Source: Tumidithrix helvetica (GTDB lineage: Bacteria; Cyanobacteriota; Cyanobacteriia; Pseudanabaenales; Pseudanabaenaceae). Taken from it: a stretch of DNA of 64,000 bases. The stretch is from positions 9,106-73,105 of the forward strand of contig NZ_CBDDRA010000024.1 in the NCBI RefSeq assembly GCF_965232925.1. Reading direction: 5' to 3'. Each line of letters begins with the position of its first letter. Within the stretch, counting starts at the first letter, position 1. Both the position numbers and the translations under genes were made by a program. Positions 36,136 to 45,975 of this stretch are shown here, piece after piece. The notes under the pieces were generated by a model. It saw only the letters and a list, made by a program, of their open reading frames with translations, did no database searches and was not told the DNA's origin.

Positions 36136-36735
36136 TTACCAAAGTGGCGATAGGTTTAAGACAAAATCGGGTAACACGTCCTCGCCATTTAAAGAGTTGG
36201 GCGATTTAAGAATTTCTACTTCTTGACCGCATCGATAGATCTCAACGGTTCGTTCTTGGGGATCGATCAGCCATCCCAATCGCACTCCATTCTCTTGATA
36301 TTCTCTCATTTTGGCTTGGAGATCTGATAAGCGATCGCTTTCCGACCGCAACTCGATGACAAAATCTGGGGCAATGGGTGGAAATTTCTTGCGTAGCTCT
36401 AAAGTTAAAGCTTGCCACCGATTGAGCTTAACCCAAGCAACATCAGGCGATCTTTGACTGCCGTTAGGTAACTTAAAAATCGTTGAGGAGCTAAAAACTT
36501 CACCTAGCTGGGTATCTTCGTTCCAATTAAAAACTTTCGCATTCAATCTCGCTTCCTCTTTTCCACTTTCGCCACCCACTGGAGCCATAACAATCAATAC
36601 CCCTGCTGCTGTTAGTTCTAACTTCTTTTCTGGATTCTGCATACACAACAGATAGAATTGCTCGTCAGTCAGCTTGACGGTACTAAAATCTAGTAACAAG
36701 GGTTCTGAGAGCGAAGTTTCTACAGAGACGGTCAT
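36136..36735 (-). CDS. Uma2 family nuclease-fold protein, copy B of a duplicated pair
   Basis: 199 residues, a paralogue of the gene at 34447-35046 sharing KLTDEQFYLLCMQNPEKKLE and PDFVIELRSESDRLSDLQAK; the middle differs (RLNAKVFNWNEDTQLGEVFS here). The same GGAGG and the same upstream sequence precede it. The pair flanks the desaturase. Confidence 0.9.
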   Translation of the reverse strand: MTVSVETSLSEPLLLDFSTVKLTDEQFYLLCMQNPEKKLELTAAGVLIVMAPVGGESGKEEARLNAKVFNWNEDTQLGEVFSSSTIFKLPNGSQRSPDVAWVKLNRWQALTLELRKKFPPIAPDFVIELRSESDRLSDLQAKMREYQENGVRLGWLIDPQERTVEIYRCGQEVEILKSPNSLNGEDVLPDFVLNLSPLW

Positions 36736-36872
36736 AAAACCTCCGAAAGCTTGCAGCTATTCGTCTTTTCACTTTTCTATTTTAGCACCCTCATCGATCC
36801 TATATTTTTTCTGGTGTGAGTCTAGCGATCGCACAGTTGAAATCGGATGAGCTAAGCAGGGAAAGGTGTAAC

Positions 36873-36998
36873 ATGAACCACCCGCAGGTTTTCCGTATCG
36901 ATTGCGTAATGGATGCCGTAATGGGGTTGAGACATGCGATCGAATATGAGATATCGCGGCAAGGCTCATGCGAGTCCAGAAAGTCGTTGAGATTCTAA
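36873..36998 (+). CDS. Possible 41-residue protein or gene fragment
   Basis: Reads MNHPQVFRIDCVMDAVMGLR then HAIEYEISRQGSCESRKSLR, preceded by AAGG about 9 bases upstream. It looks protein-like but short; no family recognised. The surrounding 36736-37210 region holds no other gene I can support. Confidence 0.3.
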   Translation: MNHPQVFRIDCVMDAVMGLRHAIEYEISRQGSCESRKSLRF

Positions 36999-37210
36999 TT
37001 TGTCTGCTGCGATCGCGCAATTTTTTGCTAATATAGTAGTGGGATTGCAGCAAACTTCTACTATAGCATTCTGTAGCAACACCCCTCTCAAAGGTAAGGC
37101 TAGACCTAAATCTGGAAGATATAGCTATGAGGAAAATAGGAAGTCTGCAAGTCCAGTTCGGTTCACTATAGATATGTGAATGGAGGTCGTTCTGAAAAAC
37201 AAAGAAAAAG

Positions 37211-37250
37211 AGTTAACGGGCTGTGTCTTGTGTGGCAAAGCCCGTTAACT
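37211..37250 (-). terminator. Strong terminator of the nucleotidyltransferase gene
   Basis: Perfect 12-base arms AGTTAACGGGCT/AGCCCGTTAACT around a 16-base loop; on the minus strand it is followed by CTTTTTCTTTGTTTTTC. It starts 30 bases past the stop codon. Confidence 0.85.
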
Positions 37251-37279
37251 TTTGGAACTCCTCTTCGTTGGGATCTTCG

Positions 37280-39976
37280 TTAGGGCAAGGGGAATTGCTG
37301 TTTGACAAATGTTTCGGCTTCAGTCACCGTGGTGATTTCTCGATCCAAAACCTTTTCCCGCAGAGCATTGAGAATGGTTTGGTAGTGCCGTCCTGGCTTA
37401 TACCCCATTTGCTTGAGTTCGCGACCGCCAAGGGGCATCTTAATCAAGTTCCAATCGCTGAGATAGCGGTACAACAACCTGCGGATAGAAGCAGGAGCTA
37501 CAGCCGCTAGGGCGATCGCTTCGGTAATATTCAATCTTTCTAGCAACTTAGCTACCTGACTGGGCGCTAGATCGGCAGTGAGTTGGGGAAATAGGCGATC
37601 GCGCCAAGCATGGAAATTTGCCAAACGGTTGAGTCCCGCTTGATTGAAATGCAATCTTTCCGCCACCTCTACTGCCTCTGGATAGGGTGCGATCGCGATT
37701 TCTAGTCGCACTTGCCAGATATTATGCCGCTCTATGTCTGGGTAGATGCGAGAGAAGTGGAACAACCACGATCCCACCCGTCGCAATTGTTGTACGAGTT
37801 CTGGGGAAATCGCCAAATTAGGATGCAAGTATTGCAAAGCTCCCAGTTCATCTAGTTGATATAGTGCCTGCACCCAATAGCTGGCAGTGAGAACGTAGCG
37901 CAACTCTTGCTTTAATCTTGTATTTTGGTATGCCCAGATGCCTTTACTGCGATAGCGCTGGACGAGACTGCTAGCCGATTGGGCATATTCGCGCGTGCGC
38001 CCATCGAGCTGAAAGCCCAATCGCACAGCAAACCTCACAGCCCTCACGATTCGCGTCGGATCTTCGATAAAACTATTGGGATGCAAAACCCGAATCGTGC
38101 GATTTTCTAAATCTTCCAATCCGCCAAAAAAATCAAGAATTTGACCTGCATGGGAACCATTTAAATGCAAAGCTAAAGCGTTGATCGAAAAGTCGCGACG
38201 ATAGAGATCTTGTTGAATGGAACTGGCAGCAACTTCAGGCAATGCAGCGGGATAGGGATAGAATTCCGTGCGAGCGGTGGCGATGTCAATCCAAAGACCG
38301 TCGGGCCAAGTCAGGGCAGCCGTTTGGAATTTTCCGTGAATCTCTAGTTTGGTCTTGGGATAAATTGTTTGCAGCGATCGCGCTAGCTTTACGCCCCATC
38401 CTTCTGGTTCTTCGCCATTTGTGACGAGGGGATGGTTGCCATCAACCACGAGATCGAGGTCGTCTGTGGCGAGATTTAGGAGGAAATCTCGCACGGTTCC
38501 CCCGACCAGATATAGCTGTAGATTCATCCAATCCGCTGCCTTGGCTGCCTGTTGCAAGATATCCCGATAGCGTGGCGAAAGTAGTTTTTGCATCTGCACC
38601 TGCAAGCGATTCCTTTCAGGATGCGTCCCGTCGCTTACCTTGCTTTCCTGTTTGGGTTCTGTAGTGAGTCGGTGCAGGTGACGCAAGACATCGGTGCGCG
38701 TAACAATACCGACAAGCTTGCCATCCTCGACCACAGGCAAACGACCAATATCCCATTTCAGCATCAAATCTTGAATTTCAGACAGGGGCGTTTGGGGCGC
38801 GATCGCATGTACGGTCGTCGCCATATATCCCCTAACTGGAGCGTGCCCGAAGCCATGATGTAGTGCTAAATCGAGATCGCGGCGGGAAATGATTCCAACC
38901 AACCGATCGCGATCGTTCACGATGGATAGCCCCGAATGACCGTAACGCAACAACACCCGCTGCGCCTCATCAATTGTCGTGTCAGGGCGAATCGTGCGCA
39001 CGGGCGAAGACATTAGGGTCTGGGCAATAACAACTTGAGGAACGCGATCGCGCAATACCTGTTTAATTTCTGCGATTAATGCTTTTACATCAAAGGGTTC
39101 AGTCGTTTTTACTTTTATGGAAGCAGAAGCTGCCCAAGCATGACCGCCGCCTCCATAGTGCTGCATCAGGGTATGCAACTGGGCAAAATCGTGACGCGAT
39201 CGCCCGATCAAGCTGATCCGATCGGCTTGCCAAGCCACTACGATCAAGATATCAATCGCCGTAAGTTCCATCAGCCGCTCGACCACGCCTGAGAGCCCCG
39301 TGAGAAACTGCTCGTACTGGAGCGACCACACCGCAACCTGATACCCCTGCATCGTTTCTGTCTGTGCGGGTAGCTCCGCCAAACCTCGCGATAGAACTTC
39401 CTGCATCAAGGGTGACATGGCGTAGTCGATATAGGTAGAAAGTACCTTGAGGTTCACACCCTGTTGCATCAACCATGCCAAGGCGATCGCATCCCGTGCC
39501 GTTGTATGTTCAAACGTGAGCGAACCTGTGTCCACATGCAGTCCTAAAGCTAGGGCTGTGACCTCAAAGGTCGTCAGTGGAATTACTTGAGCTTGGAGAC
39601 GTTCGATGATTAACGTGCAGGTAGATCCAACTGCCTCTACGCACCATAGGGTTGCATGAAAGTTAGGCTGAAGATTGCTGGGATGGTGATCGTAGACATG
39701 AATGTCCACATTTGGCAAATCCAACCATTTTGCCGCGTTTCCTAGATTGCTGGGCAATTGCGTATCCACCAAGATCAGTCGCTGAATTGATTCAGGATCG
39801 ACCGATCGCATCTCGATCAAAGGATATTCATCTCGGTATAGGGATAAAAATTCGCGCACGGGCAATTGCATCCCACCTGTGAGGACGATACGCGCCCCCG
39901 CATACAGGCGTGCTGCACCCACTGCCGCCCCAAGCGTGTCAAAATCTGCCGTCGTATGACAGAGAATTATATCCAT
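37280..39976 (-). CDS. DHH phosphoesterase - CBS pair - tRNA nucleotidyltransferase fusion
   Basis: One 898-residue chain. Residues 1-310: DHH-family phosphoesterase (CHTTADFDTLGAAVGAARL, VDTQLPSNLG, VYDHHPSNL, and a DHHA1 part with GGGGHAWAASA). About 315-430: two CBS domains (MSSPVRTIRPDTTIDEAQRV and YMATTVHAIAPQTPLSEIQD), which sense adenosine ligands. About 465-898: class II nucleotidyltransferase (YLVGGTVRDFLLNLATDDLD, then RRDFSINALALHLNG), the family of CCA- or A-adding enzymes. It probably adds the terminal A or CCA to tRNA. The same architecture is known in Aquifex and cyanobacteria A-adding enzymes. Confidence 0.9.
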   Translation of the reverse strand: MDIILCHTTADFDTLGAAVGAARLYAGARIVLTGGMQLPVREFLSLYRDEYPLIEMRSVDPESIQRLILVDTQLPSNLGNAAKWLDLPNVDIHVYDHHPSNLQPNFHATLWCVEAVGSTCTLIIERLQAQVIPLTTFEVTALALGLHVDTGSLTFEHTTARDAIALAWLMQQGVNLKVLSTYIDYAMSPLMQEVLSRGLAELPAQTETMQGYQVAVWSLQYEQFLTGLSGVVERLMELTAIDILIVVAWQADRISLIGRSRHDFAQLHTLMQHYGGGGHAWAASASIKVKTTEPFDVKALIAEIKQVLRDRVPQVVIAQTLMSSPVRTIRPDTTIDEAQRVLLRYGHSGLSIVNDRDRLVGIISRRDLDLALHHGFGHAPVRGYMATTVHAIAPQTPLSEIQDLMLKWDIGRLPVVEDGKLVGIVTRTDVLRHLHRLTTEPKQESKVSDGTHPERNRLQVQMQKLLSPRYRDILQQAAKAADWMNLQLYLVGGTVRDFLLNLATDDLDLVVDGNHPLVTNGEEPEGWGVKLARSLQTIYPKTKLEIHGKFQTAALTWPDGLWIDIATARTEFYPYPAALPEVAASSIQQDLYRRDFSINALALHLNGSHAGQILDFFGGLEDLENRTIRVLHPNSFIEDPTRIVRAVRFAVRLGFQLDGRTREYAQSASSLVQRYRSKGIWAYQNTRLKQELRYVLTASYWVQALYQLDELGALQYLHPNLAISPELVQQLRRVGSWLFHFSRIYPDIERHNIWQVRLEIAIAPYPEAVEVAERLHFNQAGLNRLANFHAWRDRLFPQLTADLAPSQVAKLLERLNITEAIALAAVAPASIRRLLYRYLSDWNLIKMPLGGRELKQMGYKPGRHYQTILNALREKVLDREITTVTEAETFVKQQFPLP

Positions 39977-40029
39977 GACGCTACGTTCCCTTGCATACGC
40001 GATCGCTTCTCTGGCTAAAGCAAAGTTTC

Positions 40030-41904
40030 CTATTCCCGTTGCTGGCTAATTTCAGCCAACGCCTGATCGAAGTCAGCACCCGTAATGTGGAGATTGGTCA
40101 AGATGCCATCCCCATCGAGTTGATGGCGGCGGATCGCAAAAATGGCGGCGCGATTGCTTAAAAATGCTAGATCGGCTCCATTCCATCCTTCCGTTAGCTC
40201 TGCCCACCGCTCTAAATCTAAATCTTCAGCCAAAGGACGTTCGCGGTTATGGACAGCGAGAATAGCGCGACGACCGACGCGATCGGGCAATCCCACCATC
40301 ATATGCAGCTCAATTCGTCCCGATCGCAACAGGGCTGGGTCGAGCGATTCTTTCCGATTGGTCGCAGCAATCACCAAAATTCCCTCCGCCGATTGAATGC
40401 CATCCAGTTCGGTTAAAAGCTGCCCGATCACGCGATCGCTGACACCACTATCGCCCTGATAACTGCCTCTAGCTGGCGCGAGGGTATCGATTTCATCAAT
40501 AAAAATCACACAGGGAGAGGCTTGTCGGGCTTGGCTAAACAATTGACGAATCGCTTGCTCGGAAGCCCCCACCCATTTAGTCAAGAGTTCGGGACCCGCG
40601 ACCGCGATAAAGTTTGCCTGGGCTTCCGTCGCCACTGCCTTTGCCAATAGGGTCTTACCCGTACCAGGTGGGCCATAGAGCAGCACACCTCTAGGCGCAC
40701 GGGCTTGGGCGCGCGCATAGAGTTCAGGATCGAGCAAAGCCCCTGCCACAGCTTCTTGTAGGGTGTGCTTAATCCGATCGAGTCCACCAATTTCTGACCA
40801 ACGCACATGTGGGGCTTGAATTTGTAGCGATCGCAAGACAGCGGGATGTACTTGTTTGAGCGCAAAATCAAAATCAGCTTTGGTGACTTCGAGGCGATCG
40901 GGGACTTGCGATAGATTGGGCACTTGACGCTGTAGCGCCTGCATAGCAGCGGTTTGACAGAGTCCTTTTAAGTCAGCGCCGACAAACCCATGGGCTCGAT
41001 CGGCGATCGCATCCAGATTGACATCCTCGGCTAGGGGCATGGGTCGGGTATGAATGGCAAGAATCTCTCGTCTAGCATGGCGATCGGGGATAGGGAACAT
41101 AATTTCGCGATCGAAGCGTCCGGGACGGCGCAGGGCTGGATCGATCGCATCGGGGCGGTTGGTTGCCGCTAGCACGATCACACCCTTGGTTGCCGCAAAC
41201 CCATCCATCAGACCCAATAATTGTGCCACCAAACGCTTTTCGACTTCGCCTTCGACAGAAGCACGGTTGGGCACGAGGGAATCAATTTCATCGATAAAAA
41301 TCAAACAGGGAGCTGATTTTGCCGCCTTTTCAAATACCTGCCTCAATCGGGTTTCCGCTTCACCATAGAACTTGCCAATGATTTCGGGTCCCACGATCGC
41401 AATGTAGTTGACACCTAAAGTATTTGCTAGCGATCGCGCCGTTAAGGTTTTGCCCGTTCCTGAGGGTCCCACCAGCAGTACGCCTTTGGGTGGCTCTAGA
41501 CCTAGTTTCGCTAAAATATCGGGTCGCTTGAGTGGAATTTCGACCAGATCGCGCAACTGTGCCAAGGTATTCCCCAAACCTCCCACCGTCCGATCGAGGG
41601 AATGTGCTGTGTTTTTAGGTTCGGGTGGTGTTACCGAAGGTGTATTCGATTCGTAACTCGATCCATCCCCACCAGGTTGTGTTGCAGTGCGAGGACTGCT
41701 ACGGGGAATATTGCCCTGTCGCGGAATATTGGAAACGCGGGTGGAAAACTGCACTTGGGTTTTGAGATCGCCTGAGTCCGCTTTTTGCTCGATCTTTTGT
41801 GCCAGATCGATGAGTTGCTCTAGATTGAGTAGCTGCTTGACCTCATCGACAAGAGACTCTAGTCCCTTGTTCCGAAAAGAAAAGTTCCCTTCATCGTTAC
41901 TCAT
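40030..41904 (-). CDS. Cdc48-like ATPase with two AAA domains
   Basis: From ATG 41904 the product is 624 residues. Two AAA+ modules: first with GPSGTGKTLTARSLA and LIFIDEIDSLVPNRA, second with GPPGTGKTLLAKAVA and VIFIDEIDTLAPARG, plus arginine-finger regions AATNRPDAIDPALRRPGRFD and AATNRKESLDPALLRSGRIE. The N-terminal 110 residues are a linker, not a recognisable Cdc48 N domain. Such proteins act as hexameric unfoldases. Spacer 41905-42193 contains no gene. The upstream gene on the minus strand is transcribed in the opposite direction. Confidence 0.9.
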   Translation of the reverse strand: MSNDEGNFSFRNKGLESLVDEVKQLLNLEQLIDLAQKIEQKADSGDLKTQVQFSTRVSNIPRQGNIPRSSPRTATQPGGDGSSYESNTPSVTPPEPKNTAHSLDRTVGGLGNTLAQLRDLVEIPLKRPDILAKLGLEPPKGVLLVGPSGTGKTLTARSLANTLGVNYIAIVGPEIIGKFYGEAETRLRQVFEKAAKSAPCLIFIDEIDSLVPNRASVEGEVEKRLVAQLLGLMDGFAATKGVIVLAATNRPDAIDPALRRPGRFDREIMFPIPDRHARREILAIHTRPMPLAEDVNLDAIADRAHGFVGADLKGLCQTAAMQALQRQVPNLSQVPDRLEVTKADFDFALKQVHPAVLRSLQIQAPHVRWSEIGGLDRIKHTLQEAVAGALLDPELYARAQARAPRGVLLYGPPGTGKTLLAKAVATEAQANFIAVAGPELLTKWVGASEQAIRQLFSQARQASPCVIFIDEIDTLAPARGSYQGDSGVSDRVIGQLLTELDGIQSAEGILVIAATNRKESLDPALLRSGRIELHMMVGLPDRVGRRAILAVHNRERPLAEDLDLERWAELTEGWNGADLAFLSNRAAIFAIRRHQLDGDGILTNLHITGADFDQALAEISQQRE

Positions 41905-42193
41905 GTGCGAATTACCCACGTTATGAATACAAACCGCGAATTTGCCTGCATCAATTTTAGTCGCATATCGCAGTCAGTAGTCGTTTGTCAGACCATTTTC
42001 AAAAAACTAGTATGCCGAGATCCTGCGTAACTCAGTCTGAGAGCATTCTATATTGCGCCATCAATAAGATTTTTAAAGAAGCATTGTGCCTAACCGAATT
42101 GAAAGCCTTGGGCGTAACATAAGTTAGTTATCTGCGAATTATCAATACAACTCATTTGGGATTGCTATTGCTAGCAAATAAGGAGGAATTCTT

Positions 42194-42778
42194 GTGAGTA
42201 CAAAGTCATCTGTGTTTATCGCAACTAGCCTTGACGGCTATATTGCTCGTACTGATGGTAATATCGACTGGCTCGATCGCGCGAATGGAAGCGTTCCAAA
42301 GGGTGAGGACTGTGGATATAACGATTTCATAAAATCCGTAGACGTGCTCATAATGGGCAGAAAAACCTTTGAGAAAGTACTCTCCTTCGATGAGTGGCCC
42401 TATCACGCGAAGTCAGTAGTGGTGCTCAGCCGAGGGCAAATCCACATTCCAATATCTATCTCAGGCAGCACTTCCATATCTTCTGAGCACCCACGGGTGC
42501 TTGTCGAACGTCTTGCAAAAGATGGAGCAAAGCATCTTTACATCGATGGGGGGCTTGTGATTCAGAGCTTTTTACGAGAGGGATTAATTGACGAAATCAC
42601 GATCGCCTTGATTCCAGTGCTTCTTGGATCTGGCAAACCGCTTTTTGGAACCCTCGACAAAGATATTGAGCTTACTCATGTAGTAACGAAAGCCTATGAT
42701 TTCGGCTTTGTCCAAAATAAATATCGCATAGAAAAAACGCTTAACCCACTAGCACTAGCGGATACGATCTCCTCGTAA
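42194..42778 (+). CDS. Dihydrofolate reductase-like (RibD C-terminal) protein
   Basis: The 194-residue protein has KSSVFIATSLDGYIARTDGN, DVLIMGRKTFEKVLSF and the closing LIDEITIALIPVLLGSGKPL segment, which place it in the RibD C-terminal/YyaP reductase family with NADPH-binding fold. Actual substrate unknown. The start is GTG, supported by the strong AAGGAGG ten bases upstream. Confidence 0.88.
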   Translation: MSTKSSVFIATSLDGYIARTDGNIDWLDRANGSVPKGEDCGYNDFIKSVDVLIMGRKTFEKVLSFDEWPYHAKSVVVLSRGQIHIPISISGSTSISSEHPRVLVERLAKDGAKHLYIDGGLVIQSFLREGLIDEITIALIPVLLGSGKPLFGTLDKDIELTHVVTKAYDFGFVQNKYRIEKTLNPLALADTISS

Positions 42779-42829
42779 AGATATGGTAGTTTGATGAATC
42801 TTGAGAATGATAAAACTTTGCAGACAGAA

Positions 42830-43942
42830 TCAAGAAATCGTGAGAGGTAGTTTTTGTAAAGCTTTCGCATGGATTGGGAACGCATACAAAGCAGTCTCTT
42901 CCACGGTTACTTTTACAGGCATTCCCACAGGCAATAGCATTTTACTGGTCGTGCGTGCAACCAGTACCTGACCAGAAGCAGTTCGCAAATGGTAAATCAG
43001 TTCGCGTCCTAAAAAAATGCGATCGCTAATTACAACATCAGCCTGTTCGTCGGGGTGAATCTGCAAATCTTCTTGGCGAATCATCAGTTCGACTTGGCTT
43101 CCCTGCGGAATATCCTGCTGTGAAAGATCGGGTAAGGCAAAACTGCCCAATTCGGTTTCCCATAGCCGACCTCGATATTGGGCATTCACAAAATTTGCTT
43201 GGGTGACAAATTCAGCTACAAAACGCGATCGCGGCATTTGATAAATCTCGATCGCTGTTCCTATTTGCTCGATATGACCGTTTTGCATGATGGCAACGCG
43301 ATCGGAAATCGCAAAGGCTTCCTCTTGGTCGTGGGTAACAAAGATGGCGGATGTTCCTGCTGCTTTGAGAATATCGCGCAATTCTTGCCGCAACTTTAGC
43401 CGAATTTGGGCATCAAGGTTGCTAAGCGGTTCATCAAGCAATACTAAGGCAGGACGAGGTGCTAGGGCACGCGCCAAAGCCACGCGCTGTTGTTGTCCCC
43501 CTGACAGTTCGTGAGGATAGCGATTTTCTAACCCTTCTAAAGAAACTAGTGAAATTACTTCGGTGACTCGGGATGCAATTTGGTGTTTGGCCTCAAAATT
43601 TTTATTTCCTTGCCGTAAACCAAAGGCAATATTTTTTGCCACCGTTAGATGCGGGAACAGGGCATAATCTTGAAACACCATGCCGACATCCCTTTGCTCT
43701 GGGGGGATCCACTGGTTATGTCCTGCAACGATCTGGTCGTTAATCTCGATGGTGCCAAGTTGAGGCTGCTCAAAACCAGCGATGAGCCTTAATAATGTGG
43801 TTTTACCGCAGCCAGATGGCCCTAAAAAAACCAAGATTTCACCTGCATTCAAGGTCAGGTTTATGGAAGCGACAGCAGGTGCGATCGAAGGCGAAAACTG
43901 CTTTGTTACCCCTTCTAGATGCAGAATTACAGATGGATGCAT
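42830..43942 (-). CDS. futC: Iron(III) ABC transporter, ATP-binding subunit
   Basis: The 370-residue ATPase has Walker A GPSGCGKTT, signature LSGGQQQRVALARALAPR and Walker B LVLLDEPLSNLDAQIR, with switch VTHDQEEA and a C-terminal TOBE-like regulatory part (about 240-370). It is the FbpC/FutC type. It is transcribed away from the permease (futB) and binding protein (futA), which form a second unit on the plus strand. The shared 180-base spacer probably carries the regulatory sites. Confidence 0.9.
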   Translation of the reverse strand: MHPSVILHLEGVTKQFSPSIAPAVASINLTLNAGEILVFLGPSGCGKTTLLRLIAGFEQPQLGTIEINDQIVAGHNQWIPPEQRDVGMVFQDYALFPHLTVAKNIAFGLRQGNKNFEAKHQIASRVTEVISLVSLEGLENRYPHELSGGQQQRVALARALAPRPALVLLDEPLSNLDAQIRLKLRQELRDILKAAGTSAIFVTHDQEEAFAISDRVAIMQNGHIEQIGTAIEIYQMPRSRFVAEFVTQANFVNAQYRGRLWETELGSFALPDLSQQDIPQGSQVELMIRQEDLQIHPDEQADVVISDRIFLGRELIYHLRTASGQVLVARTTSKMLLPVGMPVKVTVEETALYAFPIHAKALQKLPLTIS

Positions 43943-43973
43943 GAATTACAGAAGTTTTAGAGAACCTTAGGAA

Positions 43974-43996
43974 CAATTCATGAATTGCCCCCACTA
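43974..43996. repeat. Partial copy of the CAATTCATGAATTG palindrome
   Basis: CAATTCATGAATTGCCCCcactac is the right part of the palindrome found whole at 47140-47171. It lies in the futC-futB spacer. Confidence 0.8.
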
Positions 43997-44029
43997 CAAA
44001 TCAAACAAATCAAATCGGATTGCGATACC

Positions 44030-44044
44030 TTACTATAATAGTAA
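44030..44044. promoter_or_regulatory. Inverted repeat between futC and futB, possible operator
   Basis: Arms TTACTAT and ATAGTAA flank a central A. AT-rich with a 7-1-7 layout, near the divergent promoters of an iron transporter; a Fur-family operator is a guess, as the sequence does not match the classic 19-base Fur box closely. Confidence 0.35.
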
Positions 44045-44124
44045 TTTACTGCTACTAATTCCTATTAAAGTTTAGCGGTTTTCAAAATTATTTACTTCTT
44101 ATTGCCAAAGTTTTATCGCCCTCT

Positions 44125-45807
44125 ATGTTTGCCATACTCCCACGGGAAAAATTAGGGAAAAAAGTGTTGCGCCGATCGCAGGTTAATCTTTGGATCGCTG
44201 TCACTGTCGCGATCGCGGCGCTAATTGCTACCCCCGTAATCGCTGTGCTGAGCCAGATTTTTACAAATTCAGGGGATGTGTGGCAGCATCTAGCTTCTAC
44301 GGTTTTAGGGACTTACATAACAAATTCCCTATGGCTGATGCTGGGCGTTGGCTGTGGCGTTTTGCTGCTTGGGGTTACAACCGCATGGTTAGTCACGATG
44401 TGTCGGTTTCCAGGGAGTCGCATGTTTGAATGGATGTTGCTTTTGCCCTTGGCGGCTCCCGCCTATCTACTTGCCTATGTTTACACTGAGTTCCTAGAGT
44501 TCTATGGTCCCGTGCAAACTGGGTTGCGCCAGATCTTTGGTTGGCAGAGCATGGGTGACTATTGGTTTCCCCATATTCGCTCTATGGGGGGTGCGATTTT
44601 TTTATTAAGCCTGACGCTTTATCCCTATGTTTATTTGTTGGCAAGGGTGGCTTTTTTAGAACAGTCCATCCGCACTTTAGAGGCAAGCCGTTCTCTGGGT
44701 TGTAACCCTTGGCGCAGTTTCTATGCGATCGCCTTGCCACTCGCCCGTCCCGCCATTAGTGTCGGGCTATCTCTAGCGCTGATGGAAACCCTAAATGATT
44801 ATGGCACCGTGCAGTTTTTCAGCGTGGATACCTTTACCACAGGCATTTACCGCACTTGGTTTGGCATGGGAGAACAGGCCGCTTCTGCCCAATTGGCGTC
44901 GATGTTGACGCTCTTTGTGCTGTGGCTAATTTTGCTAGAACAGTGGTCGCGTCGCCAAGCGCGTTATTACCAAACCTCTAGCCGCTATCAGCAGATCTCG
45001 ACTTATAAACTGCAAGGTATGCGGGCAATCTTGGCAGGTTCTGCCTGTCTCATTCCCATCACTTTGGGATTTTTGCTGCCCACGGGGCTATTGGTTTACA
45101 TGACTGCGACCGCTGCCCAATCATCCATTAATGCTGACTTTTGGGAATTGAGCAAAAACAGCTTTTTGCTTGCAGCCGTGACCGCTGGACTGAGCGTCGC
45201 GATCGCGTTGGTTCTAGCCTATGGAGAAAGACTATGTGCCAATTGGAAAATGCAGTTTGCCGTAAGGATTGCTGCCATGGGCTATGCCATTCCAGGTTCT
45301 GTGATTGCCGTGGGCATTATGGCGGCGCTGGGAGGGCTAGATCGGGCGATCTCTAGTGGGCTACAGTCAGCCTTTGGCATATCGACGGGACTCCTATTTA
45401 GCGGCACATTGGTTGCTCTGATCTTTGCTTACCTAGTCAGATTTCTAGCGGTTTCTTACAGTGCCATTAGCGCTAGCTTAGGCAAAATTAAGCCCAACCT
45501 CGATGATGCTGCCCACAGTCTGGGACATGGTTCGACCAGCACCTTACTCAAAGTCCATGTGCCGATGCTATGGGGTGGGCTATTGACCGCAGCCATGATG
45601 GTTTTCGTCGATGTCATGAAAGAACTCCCCGCTACCGTAATTATTCGTCCACCCTTTAACTTTGATACCTTAGCAATAAGGGTTTACAACTACGCCTCGG
45701 ATGAACGGCTAGCAGAGGCAGCTGCTCCTGCTTTGGCAATTGTTCTCGTGGCATTAATTCCTGTGATTTGCTTGAGTTGGCAAATCTCGCGGCGAAACGC
45801 ATCCTGA
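44125..45807 (+). CDS. futB: Iron(III) ABC transporter, fused permease
   Basis: The 560-residue permease contains two homologous binding-protein-dependent permease domains joined in one chain, each with several membrane helices and an EAA-type loop: LEASRSLGCNPWRSFYAIAL (first) and LDDAAHSLGHGSTSTLLKVH (second). This double layout is usual for FbpB/FutB. It passes iron delivered by FutA using FutC as motor. The start ATG is followed by a short basic region. Confidence 0.92.
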   Translation: MFAILPREKLGKKVLRRSQVNLWIAVTVAIAALIATPVIAVLSQIFTNSGDVWQHLASTVLGTYITNSLWLMLGVGCGVLLLGVTTAWLVTMCRFPGSRMFEWMLLLPLAAPAYLLAYVYTEFLEFYGPVQTGLRQIFGWQSMGDYWFPHIRSMGGAIFLLSLTLYPYVYLLARVAFLEQSIRTLEASRSLGCNPWRSFYAIALPLARPAISVGLSLALMETLNDYGTVQFFSVDTFTTGIYRTWFGMGEQAASAQLASMLTLFVLWLILLEQWSRRQARYYQTSSRYQQISTYKLQGMRAILAGSACLIPITLGFLLPTGLLVYMTATAAQSSINADFWELSKNSFLLAAVTAGLSVAIALVLAYGERLCANWKMQFAVRIAAMGYAIPGSVIAVGIMAALGGLDRAISSGLQSAFGISTGLLFSGTLVALIFAYLVRFLAVSYSAISASLGKIKPNLDDAAHSLGHGSTSTLLKVHVPMLWGGLLTAAMMVFVDVMKELPATVIIRPPFNFDTLAIRVYNYASDERLAEAAAPALAIVLVALIPVICLSWQISRRNAS

Positions 45808-45975
45808 GCAGAATGCTTATCGGGATGGGGCGAGCAGGATCGTCCATGCATGGACATCATAGATTTTTTCTGATATTACCTATCGATTAATCACTTGGCA
45901 GTATGTGTCACTATCCAGTAAGATTACTTTTATTAATTAGGAATTACTAGCATTAGCGTAATCAGTTTTAGAGTG

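Noticed and set aside
36769..37053. Minus-strand frame of 94 residues
   Set aside because: Composition is rich in arginine and serine with no helix or strand pattern; likely chance.
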